Part shown: positions 48,936-58,416 of the stretch, piece by piece
How the letters are laid out: each line of letters starts with the position of its first letter
How positions within the stretch are numbered: position 1 is the stretch's first letter
NCBI GenBank assembly: GCA_902495305.1
Contig: CABUWG010000004.1
Span: 1-61,960, forward strand
DNA length: 61,960 bases
Direction: 5' to 3'
From: an uncultured Pseudomonadota bacterium
GTDB lineage: Bacteria; Pseudomonadota; Alphaproteobacteria; RF32; CAG-239
Program-made: the position numbers and the translations under genes
The notes under the pieces: generated by a model
Told to the model about the DNA's origin: nothing
The model's input: the letters and a program-made list of their open reading frames with translations, nothing else
Databases searched by the model: none

Positions 48936-49631
48936 TTATCTTTCATGGTGGAATTGTTCAAAAACGCAGTTCATCATGTTTGAAATCTTTTCCGGCGTCA
49001 TTTTTTTGAGTTTGTCGCTGGTAATTCTTATCATTTCTTTGCTGGTTTTGCGTTCTTTCAGTGAACCTTCTACCCATTTGGGGTAGCTGCGGAAGATAAA
49101 CAGTTTACTTTCATCCATTAAGAAAATCAGCTTGAACGGCGATTTGCCCGAGTTGTCAAAAACGGCGGAAACATCACTTCTTTTAAGCATTTCCGGAAAA
49201 TTTTTGATGATATTGGGATACCGGCGTTCAATATCTTCTGCCGGAACGTTGTGGCCGCCTTCCCGTACACGTTGCTGAACGCGCAGGTGTGACAATTCGA
49301 CGTTGGCCAGTCCGATGAAGATTGTTGCAATTTTGAATCCGGCTTTTTTAGCGCGGTCCATATATTTTAAGTGGGCTTTGCCGGATGAGGTGGTTTCATA
49401 AACAAAGCTTTTTTTGGACTTTAGCTTTTTTTCCAATTCAGAAATAACGATTTTTCCGGCATCTATCATATGTTTGTTGGGGTCGCCGCCGTTTGCCAGT
49501 TCTTTGGCGATGTTGTCCATGTTGATAGACGGCGCGTTTTTCAGTAACGGGTCGGTTTTTAATACTTTTTCATAAAATGTCGATTTTCCGGCACCGTTCG
49601 GTCCGGCGATAATAACCATCCATTTGGTCAT
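48936..49631 (-). CDS. Zeta-toxin-type P-loop kinase
   Basis: A 231-residue protein. GPNGAGKSTF (9-18) is the P-loop, SINMDNIAKE carries the acceptor-binding aspartate, and the ETTSSGKAH region and a basic RVQQRVREGGHNVP segment fit the zeta family, which phosphorylates UDP-N-acetylglucosamine in toxin members. Its ATG overlaps the stop of a 58-residue gene (ATGA), a layout expected of a toxin-antitoxin pair. Whether it is toxic is not shown by sequence. It follows the rsmA-surA-lptD operon on the same strand. Confidence 0.8.
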   Translation of the reverse strand: MTKWMVIIAGPNGAGKSTFYEKVLKTDPLLKNAPSINMDNIAKELANGGDPNKHMIDAGKIVISELEKKLKSKKSFVYETTSSGKAHLKYMDRAKKAGFKIATIFIGLANVELSHLRVQQRVREGGHNVPAEDIERRYPNIIKNFPEMLKRSDVSAVFDNSGKSPFKLIFLMDESKLFIFRSYPKWVEGSLKERKTSKEMIRITSDKLKKMTPEKISNMMNCVFEQFHHER

Positions 49632-49804
49632 TTGGCTTCTCCGATAATTACTTCCTGATGGTTTTTATCTAATTTGACAATATATTTTGTACCGTCGGCT
49701 TCTTCTTTGATAAGCCGTCCGTCTTCCTCGTAATATTGAGGGTAGCTGTCAATTGTTATCGTACCGTCTAGACGGACGAATTTTCTTTTAAAATATTCAA
49801 ACAT
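49628..49804 (-). CDS. 58-residue partner of the zeta-type kinase
   Basis: A small protein beginning MFEYFKRKFVRLDG, rich in charged and Tyr residues, predicted mostly as beta strands with no helix-turn-helix. AGGAAA lies 7 or so bases before the ATG. It is coupled to the kinase by a 4-bp overlap. It does not look like known epsilon or PezA antitoxins, so an antitoxin role is an inference from position only. Confidence 0.6.
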   Translation of the reverse strand: MFEYFKRKFVRLDGTITIDSYPQYYEEDGRLIKEEADGTKYIVKLDKNHQEVIIGEAK

Positions 49805-49879
49805 TGTGATTTTCCTGATTAACGGGGGACAGCTTATCATAAAAGCTCTTGTCTTGCAAGAAAAATTTGACAAAAATTT

Positions 49880-50722
49880 TTAAATCAATCTGGCCAAGTC
49901 GAGATATTGACGGGGTGTAAGCTGTTCTGCTCTGGCGGTTTCGGGAATGTTCAGCTGTTTTAGTTTTTCTTTAATCTCCGGCAAAGCTTTTAAGCTCTGG
50001 CGAATCATCTTGCGGCGCTGTCCGAAGGCCAAAGATGTCAGTTTTTCAACTTTTTTTAAGTCTTCGGCGGAGATTTCGGCATGAAGCGGCTGGAAGAGCA
50101 AAACCGAAGACCAGATTTTTGGTGCCGGAACAAAGCAGTTGGGATTGAGATCAAAAAGGTGTTCAATTTTGCATAAAAGTTGTGAAAAAACAGAAATCCG
50201 TCCATAATCTTTACAGCCTGCCGGAGCGCAAATCCGGTCGGCGACTTCTTTTTGGAACATTAGCGTCAGGCTGGAAAAGTTTTCAATCTGGGTCAGCCAG
50301 CCGGTCAAAAGCGGTACGGAAATATTATAAGGCAGATTGCTGACGATGTTGCGCGGTGCCTGATCCATTTGGCCGAAGTTTATGGTCATTGCGTCGGCAT
50401 TGATGATTTCCAGCCTGTCGCCGGCAAGTTCTTTAATTTCCTGCATTATCCCGATACAACGGTCATCCATTTCGACAACGGTAAGTTTTTGCGGCTTTGC
50501 CTCCAAGACGGAACGGGTCAGGCCTCCCGGCCCCGGCCCGACTTCAAAGACATATTCTCCGCCAAAGTCTTTTTTGTTTTGCTTTTCTAAAGACAAACGG
50601 ATGATTTTGTCCGTGATGTTGCGATCCAGCAGAAAATTCTGACCCAGAGCCTTTTTGGCAAGCAGTCCGTGGTTTTCTACCGTTTCGCGCAGGGACGGCA
50701 GAGAATCGAGCAGTGTCGGCAT
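49880..50722 (-). CDS. rsmA: 16S rRNA dimethyladenosine transferase RsmA (KsgA)
   Basis: A 280-residue methyltransferase: KKALGQNFLLDRNI, VFEVGPGPGGLTRSVLE (SAM loop), IVSNLPYNISVPLL (catalytic NLPY) and FGQRRKMIRQSLK. It dimethylates A1518/A1519. It starts 6 bp after surA; the pdxA gene that often sits between them in proteobacteria is absent. Confidence 0.96.
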   Translation of the reverse strand: MPTLLDSLPSLRETVENHGLLAKKALGQNFLLDRNITDKIIRLSLEKQNKKDFGGEYVFEVGPGPGGLTRSVLEAKPQKLTVVEMDDRCIGIMQEIKELAGDRLEIINADAMTINFGQMDQAPRNIVSNLPYNISVPLLTGWLTQIENFSSLTLMFQKEVADRICAPAGCKDYGRISVFSQLLCKIEHLFDLNPNCFVPAPKIWSSVLLFQPLHAEISAEDLKKVEKLTSLAFGQRRKMIRQSLKALPEIKEKLKQLNIPETARAEQLTPRQYLDLARLI

Positions 50723-50728
50723 GGTTAT

Positions 50729-51658
50729 TTAGTTCCTGATTTCGATGACGGCCTGAGTTCTGAGGTCTGCCAGATATTGCCGAGAGGTTTCTTCCATTCT
50801 CTGATTTTGCAGATAGGCGATGATTTCTTCTCTGGTCGGCATTTGCGGTTTGTCTTTTTTGGGGTCAAAGACCTTATCCAGTTTGAAGATGAAATAGCCG
50901 TCGGCATAAGCAATCGGGTCAGAAATTTCTCCTTCTTTCAGGCTGTTAAGCGCTTTTTCAATCGGAACGTTTAGTTTGCCGTAGTTGACCCAGCCGAGCT
51001 TGCCGCCGTTTGATGCGGTCGGGCTTTCGGAAAACTGCATGGCATAAAGTTCAAAGCGGGGATCTTGCCGCAGGTTGCTTACCAAATCCTGAATATTTTT
51101 GGCATGTTCTTTTTTGATAAAAATTTCCGAGATAAAATACTTAGGCGTTGTCAGGTCTTTTTTGGCGTCTTCCATGGCCTTGTTTATTTCTGTCTGGGTC
51201 AGGTTATTGCCCATCATTTGGCGGCGGACCAGCCGGCTCCAGGCGAGATCTGCCTTGGCCTGATTGCGGAAAGTTTCATAGCTGATACCGGCTTTGCGGA
51301 GAATGCTCTTCATTTCTCCGGCCGGAATTTTGTTGTTTTTTTCAAAAATGCCGATAGAGCTGTTGACTTCTTTGTCCGTGACTTTTATGTCATTTTTCTC
51401 AGCCGTCTGCAATTTGATTTTTTCATCAATGGCACTGTTCAGCACTCTTTCCAGAATCATATTCTGGGTTTGTTCATTAAACGGGATTTTGGTTGTGAGA
51501 AGAAACAATTTTAACTGATTTTGAAAGTCGGCTGTGCTTATGATTTCATCATTAACCGTGGCAACGATTTTTAATGACTGCCGAGGTTTGGCCTGAATGT
51601 CGGCCGTGATGCAGAAGAAGGCAGCAAGGGCAGCAAGAGAAGTTTTTATTAAGTTCAT
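50729..51658 (-). CDS. surA: SurA-like periplasmic peptidyl-prolyl isomerase/chaperone
   Basis: A 309-residue protein with a signal peptide (cut after about residue 23), a SurA N-terminal chaperone domain and a single parvulin domain (about 150-260: ISEIFIKKEHAKNIQDL, LGWVNYGKLNVPIEKALNSLKEGEISDPI). E. coli SurA has two parvulin domains; one is usual here. It assists outer-membrane protein folding, and sits in the operon with lptD, one of its main clients. Confidence 0.88.
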   Translation of the reverse strand: MNLIKTSLAALAAFFCITADIQAKPRQSLKIVATVNDEIISTADFQNQLKLFLLTTKIPFNEQTQNMILERVLNSAIDEKIKLQTAEKNDIKVTDKEVNSSIGIFEKNNKIPAGEMKSILRKAGISYETFRNQAKADLAWSRLVRRQMMGNNLTQTEINKAMEDAKKDLTTPKYFISEIFIKKEHAKNIQDLVSNLRQDPRFELYAMQFSESPTASNGGKLGWVNYGKLNVPIEKALNSLKEGEISDPIAYADGYFIFKLDKVFDPKKDKPQMPTREEIIAYLQNQRMEETSRQYLADLRTQAVIEIRN

Positions 51659-51670
51659 CTTTGGTCTCCT

Positions 51671-53932
51671 TTATTTTTGGGTTCCGGCTCCGCCGAGCGT
51701 TTTCAGGAAGAAGTTGACGCTTAGTTCAAAATCTCCGTCGTAGTCCGGACTGTCGGCATTGTTTCTGTCTGCCACAATCGAGAGGGCAAAACATTCGTCT
51801 TCATAAATGAGCGCGCCGCCGTGCTCAAGCGAAATGCTTCCGTCGGCAAGATCCTGCCGGTTATACAGGCTGAGCGACCAGTCGCGGGTCAGAGCCATCC
51901 GCACTCCGGTATATAGTTCTTTTCTTTCATCATACAAGGATGACGATGTGTTGTCGTTGTTGTATCCTTTTAAGAAAATGTAAGATACGTACATTCGCAA
52001 AGCCTGCGGGCCAAAGTCCGCCGATAGCTCGTTGTATTTGAAGTCAAGCGAATCTTTGTCGAGTTTGAAACGGTAGTTCAGGTCCAGATATTGGCTGGGA
52101 GAAGCGTTAATGCGTCCGACATAATCGCTGAAGCGGCCGCTTTGTTCTTCGCTGGTATTAAAGCTGCTGTTATCGTCAAAGTTATAACTTTGGGCGATAA
52201 AGGCCGAGGTCCGGCCGGTGCGGTTGCCGTATGCGCTCCAGTTCAAGCCGTAGCTGATGCGGCTGCCGGTATCGTTGCGGTCATAACCGGCATAACGGTC
52301 AATATCCAATATGTTGGTATCGTCCAGCTCAACGTCCTGACTGTCATCGTTGGGGATTTTGTTCAGCTTATTGCCGCCGGTCGGTGCGGCAACGGCGACG
52401 ATTGTGGGTTCCAAAATCTGACGGGAGGTTTCCGTTGCCCGAATAAACGGCAGTTTCCATTCCAGACCTAATTGCGGGAAGACACGGGCTACGCCGCCGT
52501 CAAAAGTTTCGCCTTTGGCATTTTTGTAATCGTCAATGTTATACAAGTCTGATTTTACGGAAGCAATCATACGGTATTTTTCGCCGTATTCGCTGGTATA
52601 AGGCAAAACCCAGGAGTTGATCATTGAAATCCGCTGGCTGGAGTTGTCTTCATCACGGCTGATGACTGCGCCGTTGAACGTGTTTTTATTATAAGCGCCG
52701 TAAGGGCCGACATCGCCGATGTTTTCATAGTTGAACCAAGGCATAATCAGCGGTTTGTCAACGGCTTTGAGGTCATAACTCAGAAGCTTGTAGCTGTAGG
52801 CCTCGATTGCGGCGTAATTACGGTAGTCAAAACCCTGCAGTTTGGCGCTGGAGGTCAGCCAGGCATCATCTTTTTTGGGCAGGGACATATCTTTGAGGTA
52901 TACGTCGTCCGAGGCATAATTGATATCCAGATCCCCGACCCAGAAATCATTTACTTCATAGCGGCCGGTCATGAACAAGCTGCCGCGCTGGCGGTCATCA
53001 TCGCTGTCTTTCAGATAGGTTCCGGTTGCATTAATCTCTCCGCGGGTAAAATACTGGCGGTAAGCGCCGCTTTGCACGATACCGTGGTCGCTGCTCAGAA
53101 TCGGCGAGTATAACAGGTTCTGATTGGGTGAGATGTCCCAGAAGTATTTGGGCTGGATAGCCGCGCCGAGATAAGAGTTGCTGCGGAAGCTCGGCATCAG
53201 AAAACCGCTGCGGCTTTTTACCGTCGGGTCAGGATGAGAGAAAAACGGCGTGTAAAATACCGGAACGCCTTTGATCTCGATGGTGGCGTTTTGGTAGTTG
53301 ACATTCTGGGCTTCGGCATCATGCTGGACTTTGGTTGCTTTTATCTGCCAGAGCGGGTCTTTGCCGGTGCAGACGTCACAGGGCGTGTAGATGGCATTGT
53401 TCATGACTTTGTTGTCTTTAGCCAGCCGGCGGAATTTTGTGGCAGCAATTCTTGCTTTGTTTTGCATAATGACTTTAATGTTCTTCATGGACCCCTGAGT
53501 CATTTGGTCTGTCAGTTCCACGTAATCGGAAAAGACGACGCTGCCGTCTTTTTCAACCAGAATAACGTTGCCGGTTGCCGTTACAATGTCTTCTTTCTGG
53601 TTGTAAATGACTTTATCGGCAATCAGGGTCAAATTGTCCCGCATGATGTTGACGTTGCCGGAAGCTGTTACAATCTGCATTTCCTGATTGTTTTCGACCT
53701 CATCGGCGCTGAAGTGGATTTCTTTGTCTTCCGTATTTTTTGTTTCTGCCGGAGCAGGAAGAACCGATGTCATATTCAGCTTCGGGTCAATGTCTGCTTT
53801 GTATTTTTTTGTTATTTTAGTAATTTTGGTACCGGCATCTTTTTTTAAAAAATCAGTAACTGCAAAAGCTGAATTTGCAGCAAGAGATCCGGCAATCAGT
53901 CCGCTTATAAGCAACAGGCTTTTTTTAAACAT
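51671..53932 (-). CDS. lptD: LPS-assembly outer-membrane protein LptD (OstA)
   Basis: A 753-residue protein: signal peptide (about 1-24), an OstA-type jellyroll (about 80-200, VENNQEMQIVTASGNVNIMRDN and YNQKEDIVTATGNVILV repeats), then a large beta barrel with CDVC near 188. It inserts LPS into the outer leaflet. The ATG at 53932 follows GGAG and lies inside the end of lptF; the longer frame is rejected. Its presence implies an LPS-bearing outer membrane. Confidence 0.92.
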   Translation of the reverse strand: MFKKSLLLISGLIAGSLAANSAFAVTDFLKKDAGTKITKITKKYKADIDPKLNMTSVLPAPAETKNTEDKEIHFSADEVENNQEMQIVTASGNVNIMRDNLTLIADKVIYNQKEDIVTATGNVILVEKDGSVVFSDYVELTDQMTQGSMKNIKVIMQNKARIAATKFRRLAKDNKVMNNAIYTPCDVCTGKDPLWQIKATKVQHDAEAQNVNYQNATIEIKGVPVFYTPFFSHPDPTVKSRSGFLMPSFRSNSYLGAAIQPKYFWDISPNQNLLYSPILSSDHGIVQSGAYRQYFTRGEINATGTYLKDSDDDRQRGSLFMTGRYEVNDFWVGDLDINYASDDVYLKDMSLPKKDDAWLTSSAKLQGFDYRNYAAIEAYSYKLLSYDLKAVDKPLIMPWFNYENIGDVGPYGAYNKNTFNGAVISRDEDNSSQRISMINSWVLPYTSEYGEKYRMIASVKSDLYNIDDYKNAKGETFDGGVARVFPQLGLEWKLPFIRATETSRQILEPTIVAVAAPTGGNKLNKIPNDDSQDVELDDTNILDIDRYAGYDRNDTGSRISYGLNWSAYGNRTGRTSAFIAQSYNFDDNSSFNTSEEQSGRFSDYVGRINASPSQYLDLNYRFKLDKDSLDFKYNELSADFGPQALRMYVSYIFLKGYNNDNTSSSLYDERKELYTGVRMALTRDWSLSLYNRQDLADGSISLEHGGALIYEDECFALSIVADRNNADSPDYDGDFELSVNFFLKTLGGAGTQK

Positions 53933-55052
53933 CAGCAATCTCCGGCGGCCGGCGGCGTTTGGCAAACATTCCGGGGGTATAAAACAAAAGCAGGTAGACG
54001 CAGACGATGAACGGAAGAATCAGGTTTATGTACATTAAAGGCAGCAGGCTGAGTTTTTTGGCCGCCAGATTGCCAAAAGACAAGTCAAAAGCCTGCAGCA
54101 AGACCATGGCAACAATGCTGACCGAAATAATCCGGCTCTGGCCGCGGCGGTTGAAGTTGCCGACAAGCAGGCCGGTGCAAGCCAGCAAGGCAAAAACAAT
54201 GTTGTAAAAAGGATTGATAATGCGGCGGTGGCCTTCAACAACATAACGGCGTTGTTCTTTGGGCGTCAGGCCGGGGTCATTTTGGGCATTTAACAGTTCA
54301 AAGAAGCCTTTTTCCCGAGCGCTGGTGTCTTTGTTTTTTTTGCTGCCGCTCAGGCCGAAGTCAACAGAGTAGCGTTCAAAAGCCAAAGAAGAAAAACGGA
54401 AGCCGTTTTGGCTGAGTTCCTGTCGAGAGCCATTGACCATAATAATTCTCGGCCCTTTGTCGGTGTAGGCAACGCGTCCTTTTTCTGCGGAAAGCGTGGT
54501 TTTGTTTTGAGGGTCGCGTTCATCATTAACCAGAATGCCGGATATGGAGCCGTCTTTTTCATGAGATGTAATAAAAACAGTCAGGCCGTTTTGGAGTTCG
54601 GTAAACTCGCCTTCGCGGAACATCAGGTGAGAAACGTCATTTTTTATCTGCCATTCCAGTTCGTTAAAGGCTTTTTCGGCCATCGGGATTCCGTAATTGT
54701 AGGCATAAAGGTTGATAAAATATAAAAAAGCGCCGATAATCAGAGCCGGTTTTGCGCCCTGCCAAGGGCTGATGCCGGCGGATTTGATGACGACAAGTTC
54801 GCGGTCACCGAGCATCCGGTTATAAACAAACAAGACGGCGACAAAAGCGCAAATCGGCGACAACAACACAAAAAGCCGCGGCATAAGCAGGGAGGTGAGC
54901 TTTACAAACAAACCGACGGGAATGCCTTTGTTGGTGATTAAATCTACAAAGCGCAAGGACTGCGTCAGCCAGAGAATGGAGAGCAGTGAAAAAGTTACCA
55001 GAAGAAACCCGATAAAAATTTGTTTTACTATGTAGCGGTTCAGTTTTTTCAT
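53925..55052 (-). CDS. lptF: LPS export permease LptF
   Basis: A 375-residue YjgP/YjgQ-family protein: two N-terminal membrane helices, a helix-led REL-V motif (GDRELVVIKSAGISPW), a periplasmic jellyroll (about 130-260) and three or four C-terminal helices. LptF and LptG with LptB make the ABC extractor. Here lptG is not next to it but at 60349-61455. The end overlaps lptD by 8 bp. Confidence 0.9.
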   Translation of the reverse strand: MKKLNRYIVKQIFIGFLLVTFSLLSILWLTQSLRFVDLITNKGIPVGLFVKLTSLLMPRLFVLLSPICAFVAVLFVYNRMLGDRELVVIKSAGISPWQGAKPALIIGAFLYFINLYAYNYGIPMAEKAFNELEWQIKNDVSHLMFREGEFTELQNGLTVFITSHEKDGSISGILVNDERDPQNKTTLSAEKGRVAYTDKGPRIIMVNGSRQELSQNGFRFSSLAFERYSVDFGLSGSKKNKDTSAREKGFFELLNAQNDPGLTPKEQRRYVVEGHRRIINPFYNIVFALLACTGLLVGNFNRRGQSRIISVSIVAMVLLQAFDLSFGNLAAKKLSLLPLMYINLILPFIVCVYLLLFYTPGMFAKRRRPPEIADV

Positions 55053-55124
55053 AAGCGAGATTATAAACAAAATTATTAATAAAAAAACAACTTTTTTATC
55101 TTTTTTGCCTGTTTTCGGGTTTTT

Positions 55125-56039
55125 TTAGCTTTTATCGGAAACTTTTTCGGGCAGGCGGTTATAAATCAGCCCGCTCAGCCGTTCCGGAAGAATCGAAACC
55201 AGCCATGCGGCGAATCTGAGCGGCCACGGAAAAGCAATCAGGCCGATGTTTTTTTCAAGGCGGGCGGCAATGATTGCGGCGGCTTTGTCGGCCTGCATGA
55301 AAAAAGGCATCGGACAGGTGTTTTTGTCGGTGATGCGGGATTTTACGAATCCGGGGCAGATAACGCTGACATTAATGCCGAACGGTTTTAACTGTCCGCG
55401 CAGAGCCGCGCCCCAAGCCTTTACGCAGGCTTTGGAGGCAGAATAGGACGGGCAGGCCGGCAAGCCGTGGTATCCGGCAATCGAACTGACAATAGCAATG
55501 CTTTTGTTATCGTTTTTATATAATTCGCAACCGATGTCACCAAGATATTTCCGGCTGAAAGGGTTGCGGAAAAAAGCTTTCTTTTTGGCTTTGGTACGGG
55601 CAATGAACTGATCCAGCGACGAATTGGCATTGTCTTTCTGGCTGAGCAGGCGTTCGCGGCGGGCTTTGTAGATGTCTATGGCCGGAAGAACGGTGTTGAT
55701 GACGCCGAAGACGTTGGTGTTGAACGTATTGTAAATATTTTCTTCGGTTTCGGTGACGGAAGAAACGCCGGCATTGGCAATTATCAGATTGATATCTGCG
55801 ATTTTTTCACATTCGTTCAGCCAGTTTTTGACTTGTTCGCGGTCGGTAACGTCAATGATTGCGGCATAGACCGTTGTTCCGAATTTTTGGCAGAGAACGC
55901 GGGTTTCGTTAAGCCGGTCGGCATTGCGGCCGCAGATAAAAAGGTTTTTGGCGCCGTTTCGGGCATAATGAACGGCGAGAGCCTGTCCAATGCCGCTGCT
56001 GGCACCGGTTATCAATATATTTTGGCCTTTTTTTAACAT
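55125..56039 (-). CDS. Short-chain dehydrogenase/reductase
   Basis: A 304-residue SDR. TGASSGIGQALA (about 12-23) binds NAD(P), NAG is near 90, and SSIAGYHGLPACPSYSASK has the catalytic Ser, Tyr and Lys. A hydrophobic C-terminal segment suggests membrane association. The substrate is unknown. Monocistronic, divergent from yicC. Confidence 0.87.
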   Translation of the reverse strand: MLKKGQNILITGASSGIGQALAVHYARNGAKNLFICGRNADRLNETRVLCQKFGTTVYAAIIDVTDREQVKNWLNECEKIADINLIIANAGVSSVTETEENIYNTFNTNVFGVINTVLPAIDIYKARRERLLSQKDNANSSLDQFIARTKAKKKAFFRNPFSRKYLGDIGCELYKNDNKSIAIVSSIAGYHGLPACPSYSASKACVKAWGAALRGQLKPFGINVSVICPGFVKSRITDKNTCPMPFFMQADKAAAIIAARLEKNIGLIAFPWPLRFAAWLVSILPERLSGLIYNRLPEKVSDKS

Positions 56040-56117
56040 GTCTTCCTCAAAAAGTAAAAGCTTGTTAATGATTGTTAGTATATATTTATTAAAAAAGTTT
56101 ATATAGGAGATTATATT

Positions 56118-57023
56118 TTGAATATATCCAGTATGACCGGTTTTGCAAGAAAGAACGGGAATTATTCCGGCGGTGCGGAAGAGTATTCATGGGTTTGGGA
56201 AGTAAAGTCCGTAAACGGCAAAGGCTTGGATTTGAAAGCCAAACTGCCGCCGAAGTTTGAGGCGCTGGGCGTTGTTTTGAAAAATACCGCGGCAGAGGTT
56301 TTGAACCGCGGAAACATCAGCGCTTTTTTGGAGTTTTCTTCAGACGGAGAGGTGCAAAAAGTCAGGATTAACCACGATTTGTTAAGAGAACTGGCAACGG
56401 TTGCAACGAATTTGTATGACGGCAGCGGCGGAAAGCTGGAAAAGCCGTCTGCTTCCGCGCTTCTCGGGATTAAAGGCGTGGTGGAAACGGATGATTATGC
56501 GGCAGACGAAGAAGAGCAGAAAAAGCTTGAACAGGCTTTGCTGTCTTCTTTTGCCGGTGCCTGTCGTTTGCTGAAAGAAGCCCGCGAATCGGAAGGAAGC
56601 AAAGTAAAGGAGATTTTGACGGATATTCTGGTGCAAATAAAAGAAACGGCGGCCAAAGCCGAAAATCTTGCCGCAGGGCTGCCGGAAATTTTGAAGCAAA
56701 AGCTTAAGGAACAAATTGCAGCTTTGCTTGAACCGTCGGAGGAAATTGGCGAAGAGCGTCTGGCGCAGGAAGTGGTTTTGCTGGTGAACCGCAGTGACGT
56801 GCGGGAAGAACTTGACCGGCTGAAGGCGCATATTCGGGCTGCGGAAGAAATGCTGGCACAAGGCGGCACAATCGGGCGGCGGCTGGATTTTTTGTGTCAG
56901 GAATTGAATCGGGAGGCGAACACCCTGTGTTCCAAGTCTGCCGATGTTGATTTGACGAATCTGGGAATGAACTTGAAAGTTCTGATTGAGCAGTTTCGGG
57001 AACAAGTGCAAAATATTGAGTGA
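56118..57023 (+). CDS. yicC: YicC-family endoribonuclease
   Basis: A 301-residue YicC: SSMTGFARKNG at the start, WEVKSVNGKGLDLKAKLP and the C-terminal RRLDFLCQELNREANTLCSKSADVDLTNLGMNLKVLIEQFREQVQNIE-type ending. YicC trims small RNAs in E. coli. It uses a TTG start with AGGAG 7 or so bases before. It lies 7 bp before gmk, a common pairing. Confidence 0.93.
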   Translation: MNISSMTGFARKNGNYSGGAEEYSWVWEVKSVNGKGLDLKAKLPPKFEALGVVLKNTAAEVLNRGNISAFLEFSSDGEVQKVRINHDLLRELATVATNLYDGSGGKLEKPSASALLGIKGVVETDDYAADEEEQKKLEQALLSSFAGACRLLKEARESEGSKVKEILTDILVQIKETAAKAENLAAGLPEILKQKLKEQIAALLEPSEEIGEERLAQEVVLLVNRSDVREELDRLKAHIRAAEEMLAQGGTIGRRLDFLCQELNREANTLCSKSADVDLTNLGMNLKVLIEQFREQVQNIE

Positions 57024-57030
57024 GGTAAAA

Positions 57031-57696
57031 ATGTCTGAGGTTATTGAAAAGTTAAAACAGGTTCGCAAAGGGGCGATGTTTATTATCGAAGGGCCGTCGG
57101 GAATCGGAAAAGGAACGGTGGTCAAAGAGCTGCTGAAACGGGACAGCAACATCAAATTCTCGGTTTCGGTCACAACGCGCGAAAAACGGGTTGGCGAACA
57201 GGACGGCGTGGATTATTATTTTATTAATGACCAGCAGTATGATGAGTTTTTGGCACAGGACGCTTTTTATGAATATGTCAATTCGCAATACGGCCCGCGT
57301 TACGGGACGCTGCGGTCGGAAGTTGACAGTTTTATCAATGTCGGACAAGACGTTTTGTTTGACATGGACTGGCTGGGAGCACGCCAGATGCGTGAGAAAG
57401 CCGGCGATGATGTGGTGACGATTTATCTTTTGCCGCCGTCAATCAAAGTTTTGCGCGAGCGGCTGGAAAAACGCGGAACGGATTCCAAAGAAACGATTGA
57501 AAAAAGAATGAACGTGCTGTTGGACAAGATGAGCCATTGGAACGAATTTGATTATGTTATTGTCAATGAGAATCTGGAAGACACCGTTTTTAAAATTCAA
57601 AAAATTATTTCCGGCGAGAGAATGAAGCGGGTTCGTCAGATTGGTCTGCCGGGGTTTGTTAAAGAACTGGTTGCCGAAGTAAAAGAAGGGAAGTAA
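57031..57696 (+). CDS. gmk: Guanylate kinase
   Basis: A 221-residue kinase: IEGPSGIGKGTVVKELL (P-loop), SVTTREKRVGEQDGVDYYF for GMP binding, and RGTDSKETIEKRM in the lid. It converts GMP to GDP. The ATG follows GAGG at the end of yicC. Confidence 0.96.
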   Translation: MSEVIEKLKQVRKGAMFIIEGPSGIGKGTVVKELLKRDSNIKFSVSVTTREKRVGEQDGVDYYFINDQQYDEFLAQDAFYEYVNSQYGPRYGTLRSEVDSFINVGQDVLFDMDWLGARQMREKAGDDVVTIYLLPPSIKVLRERLEKRGTDSKETIEKRMNVLLDKMSHWNEFDYVIVNENLEDTVFKIQKIISGERMKRVRQIGLPGFVKELVAEVKEGK

Positions 57697-57705
57697 GTAA
57701 GCTTC

Positions 57706-58293
57706 TTATTTGTCTTCTTCTTCGTCTTCCGGCGGAATATAAGCTTTAATCTGCTGCCGTTGTTCGGGCTTCATAACCTTATAGACAGCGGCGGCATTTT
57801 TTTCGGCGCCGGCAACTTTAAGAAAAATGGCTTGCTGATAGAGGTTGAAGGCATGAACCAGATCTTGCGGAATGCCAATGCCGCGGGCATTCATCCAAGC
57901 ATAAATTTCAACCGCGTGCGGATTATTTTCGGCAACGCGAAGCAATATTTCATCCAGTTCCACCGGCGTAACACGGTTTTCCTTAATGGCGAGGACGGCG
58001 TTGTCCCATTTGCGCTGGCGGGCAATACGGGCTTCTTCTTCTATTTTATATTTGTCAACCAACGGAATTTGATAAGGCGTGATTTTGGGGTCTTCCGCTT
58101 TGATCGCCAGTGGAATTTCGGTTATGCCGTCTTCAATCAGAACATCGGGAATCTTGCGGTTTTTAACATAAAGCGGCAGGTAACCCTCGTTGTCGGATTT
58201 TACCAGATCACGGTAAATCTCGTCCAAACTGGTGCTGTGCGCCGGTTTGACGAACAAAAAGGCGAGAAGTGTAAAAAATGCCAGCTTTTTCAT
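57706..58293 (-). CDS. Unknown secreted protein with helical repeats
   Basis: A 195-residue protein with a signal peptide (about 1-20, ending AHS). The mature part is polar and helical; AENNPHAVEIYAWMNARGIGIPQDLVHAFNLYQQAI has the look of a single Sel1/TPR-like repeat. The C-terminus is very acidic. The function is unknown. It is convergent with gmk. Confidence 0.7.
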   Translation of the reverse strand: MKKLAFFTLLAFLFVKPAHSTSLDEIYRDLVKSDNEGYLPLYVKNRKIPDVLIEDGITEIPLAIKAEDPKITPYQIPLVDKYKIEEEARIARQRKWDNAVLAIKENRVTPVELDEILLRVAENNPHAVEIYAWMNARGIGIPQDLVHAFNLYQQAIFLKVAGAEKNAAAVYKVMKPEQRQQIKAYIPPEDEEEDK

Positions 58294-58416
58294 TTTCTTT
58301 GTGTCTTTTTCCTTAATTTTATTGTAATACTACTCAAGACTTGTTACATATTAAAGCAATATTTATGGCTTATAAACAAGGCGCAATATGATTTTATCCG
58401 GTTGTCGGGAGGCAAA

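Noticed and set aside
57760..58416. Long in-frame extension upstream of cysK (a 530-residue reading)
   Set aside because: It runs antisense through the secreted-protein gene, has no start signal, and the CysK fold begins exactly at 58417 with a GGGAGG ribosome site.
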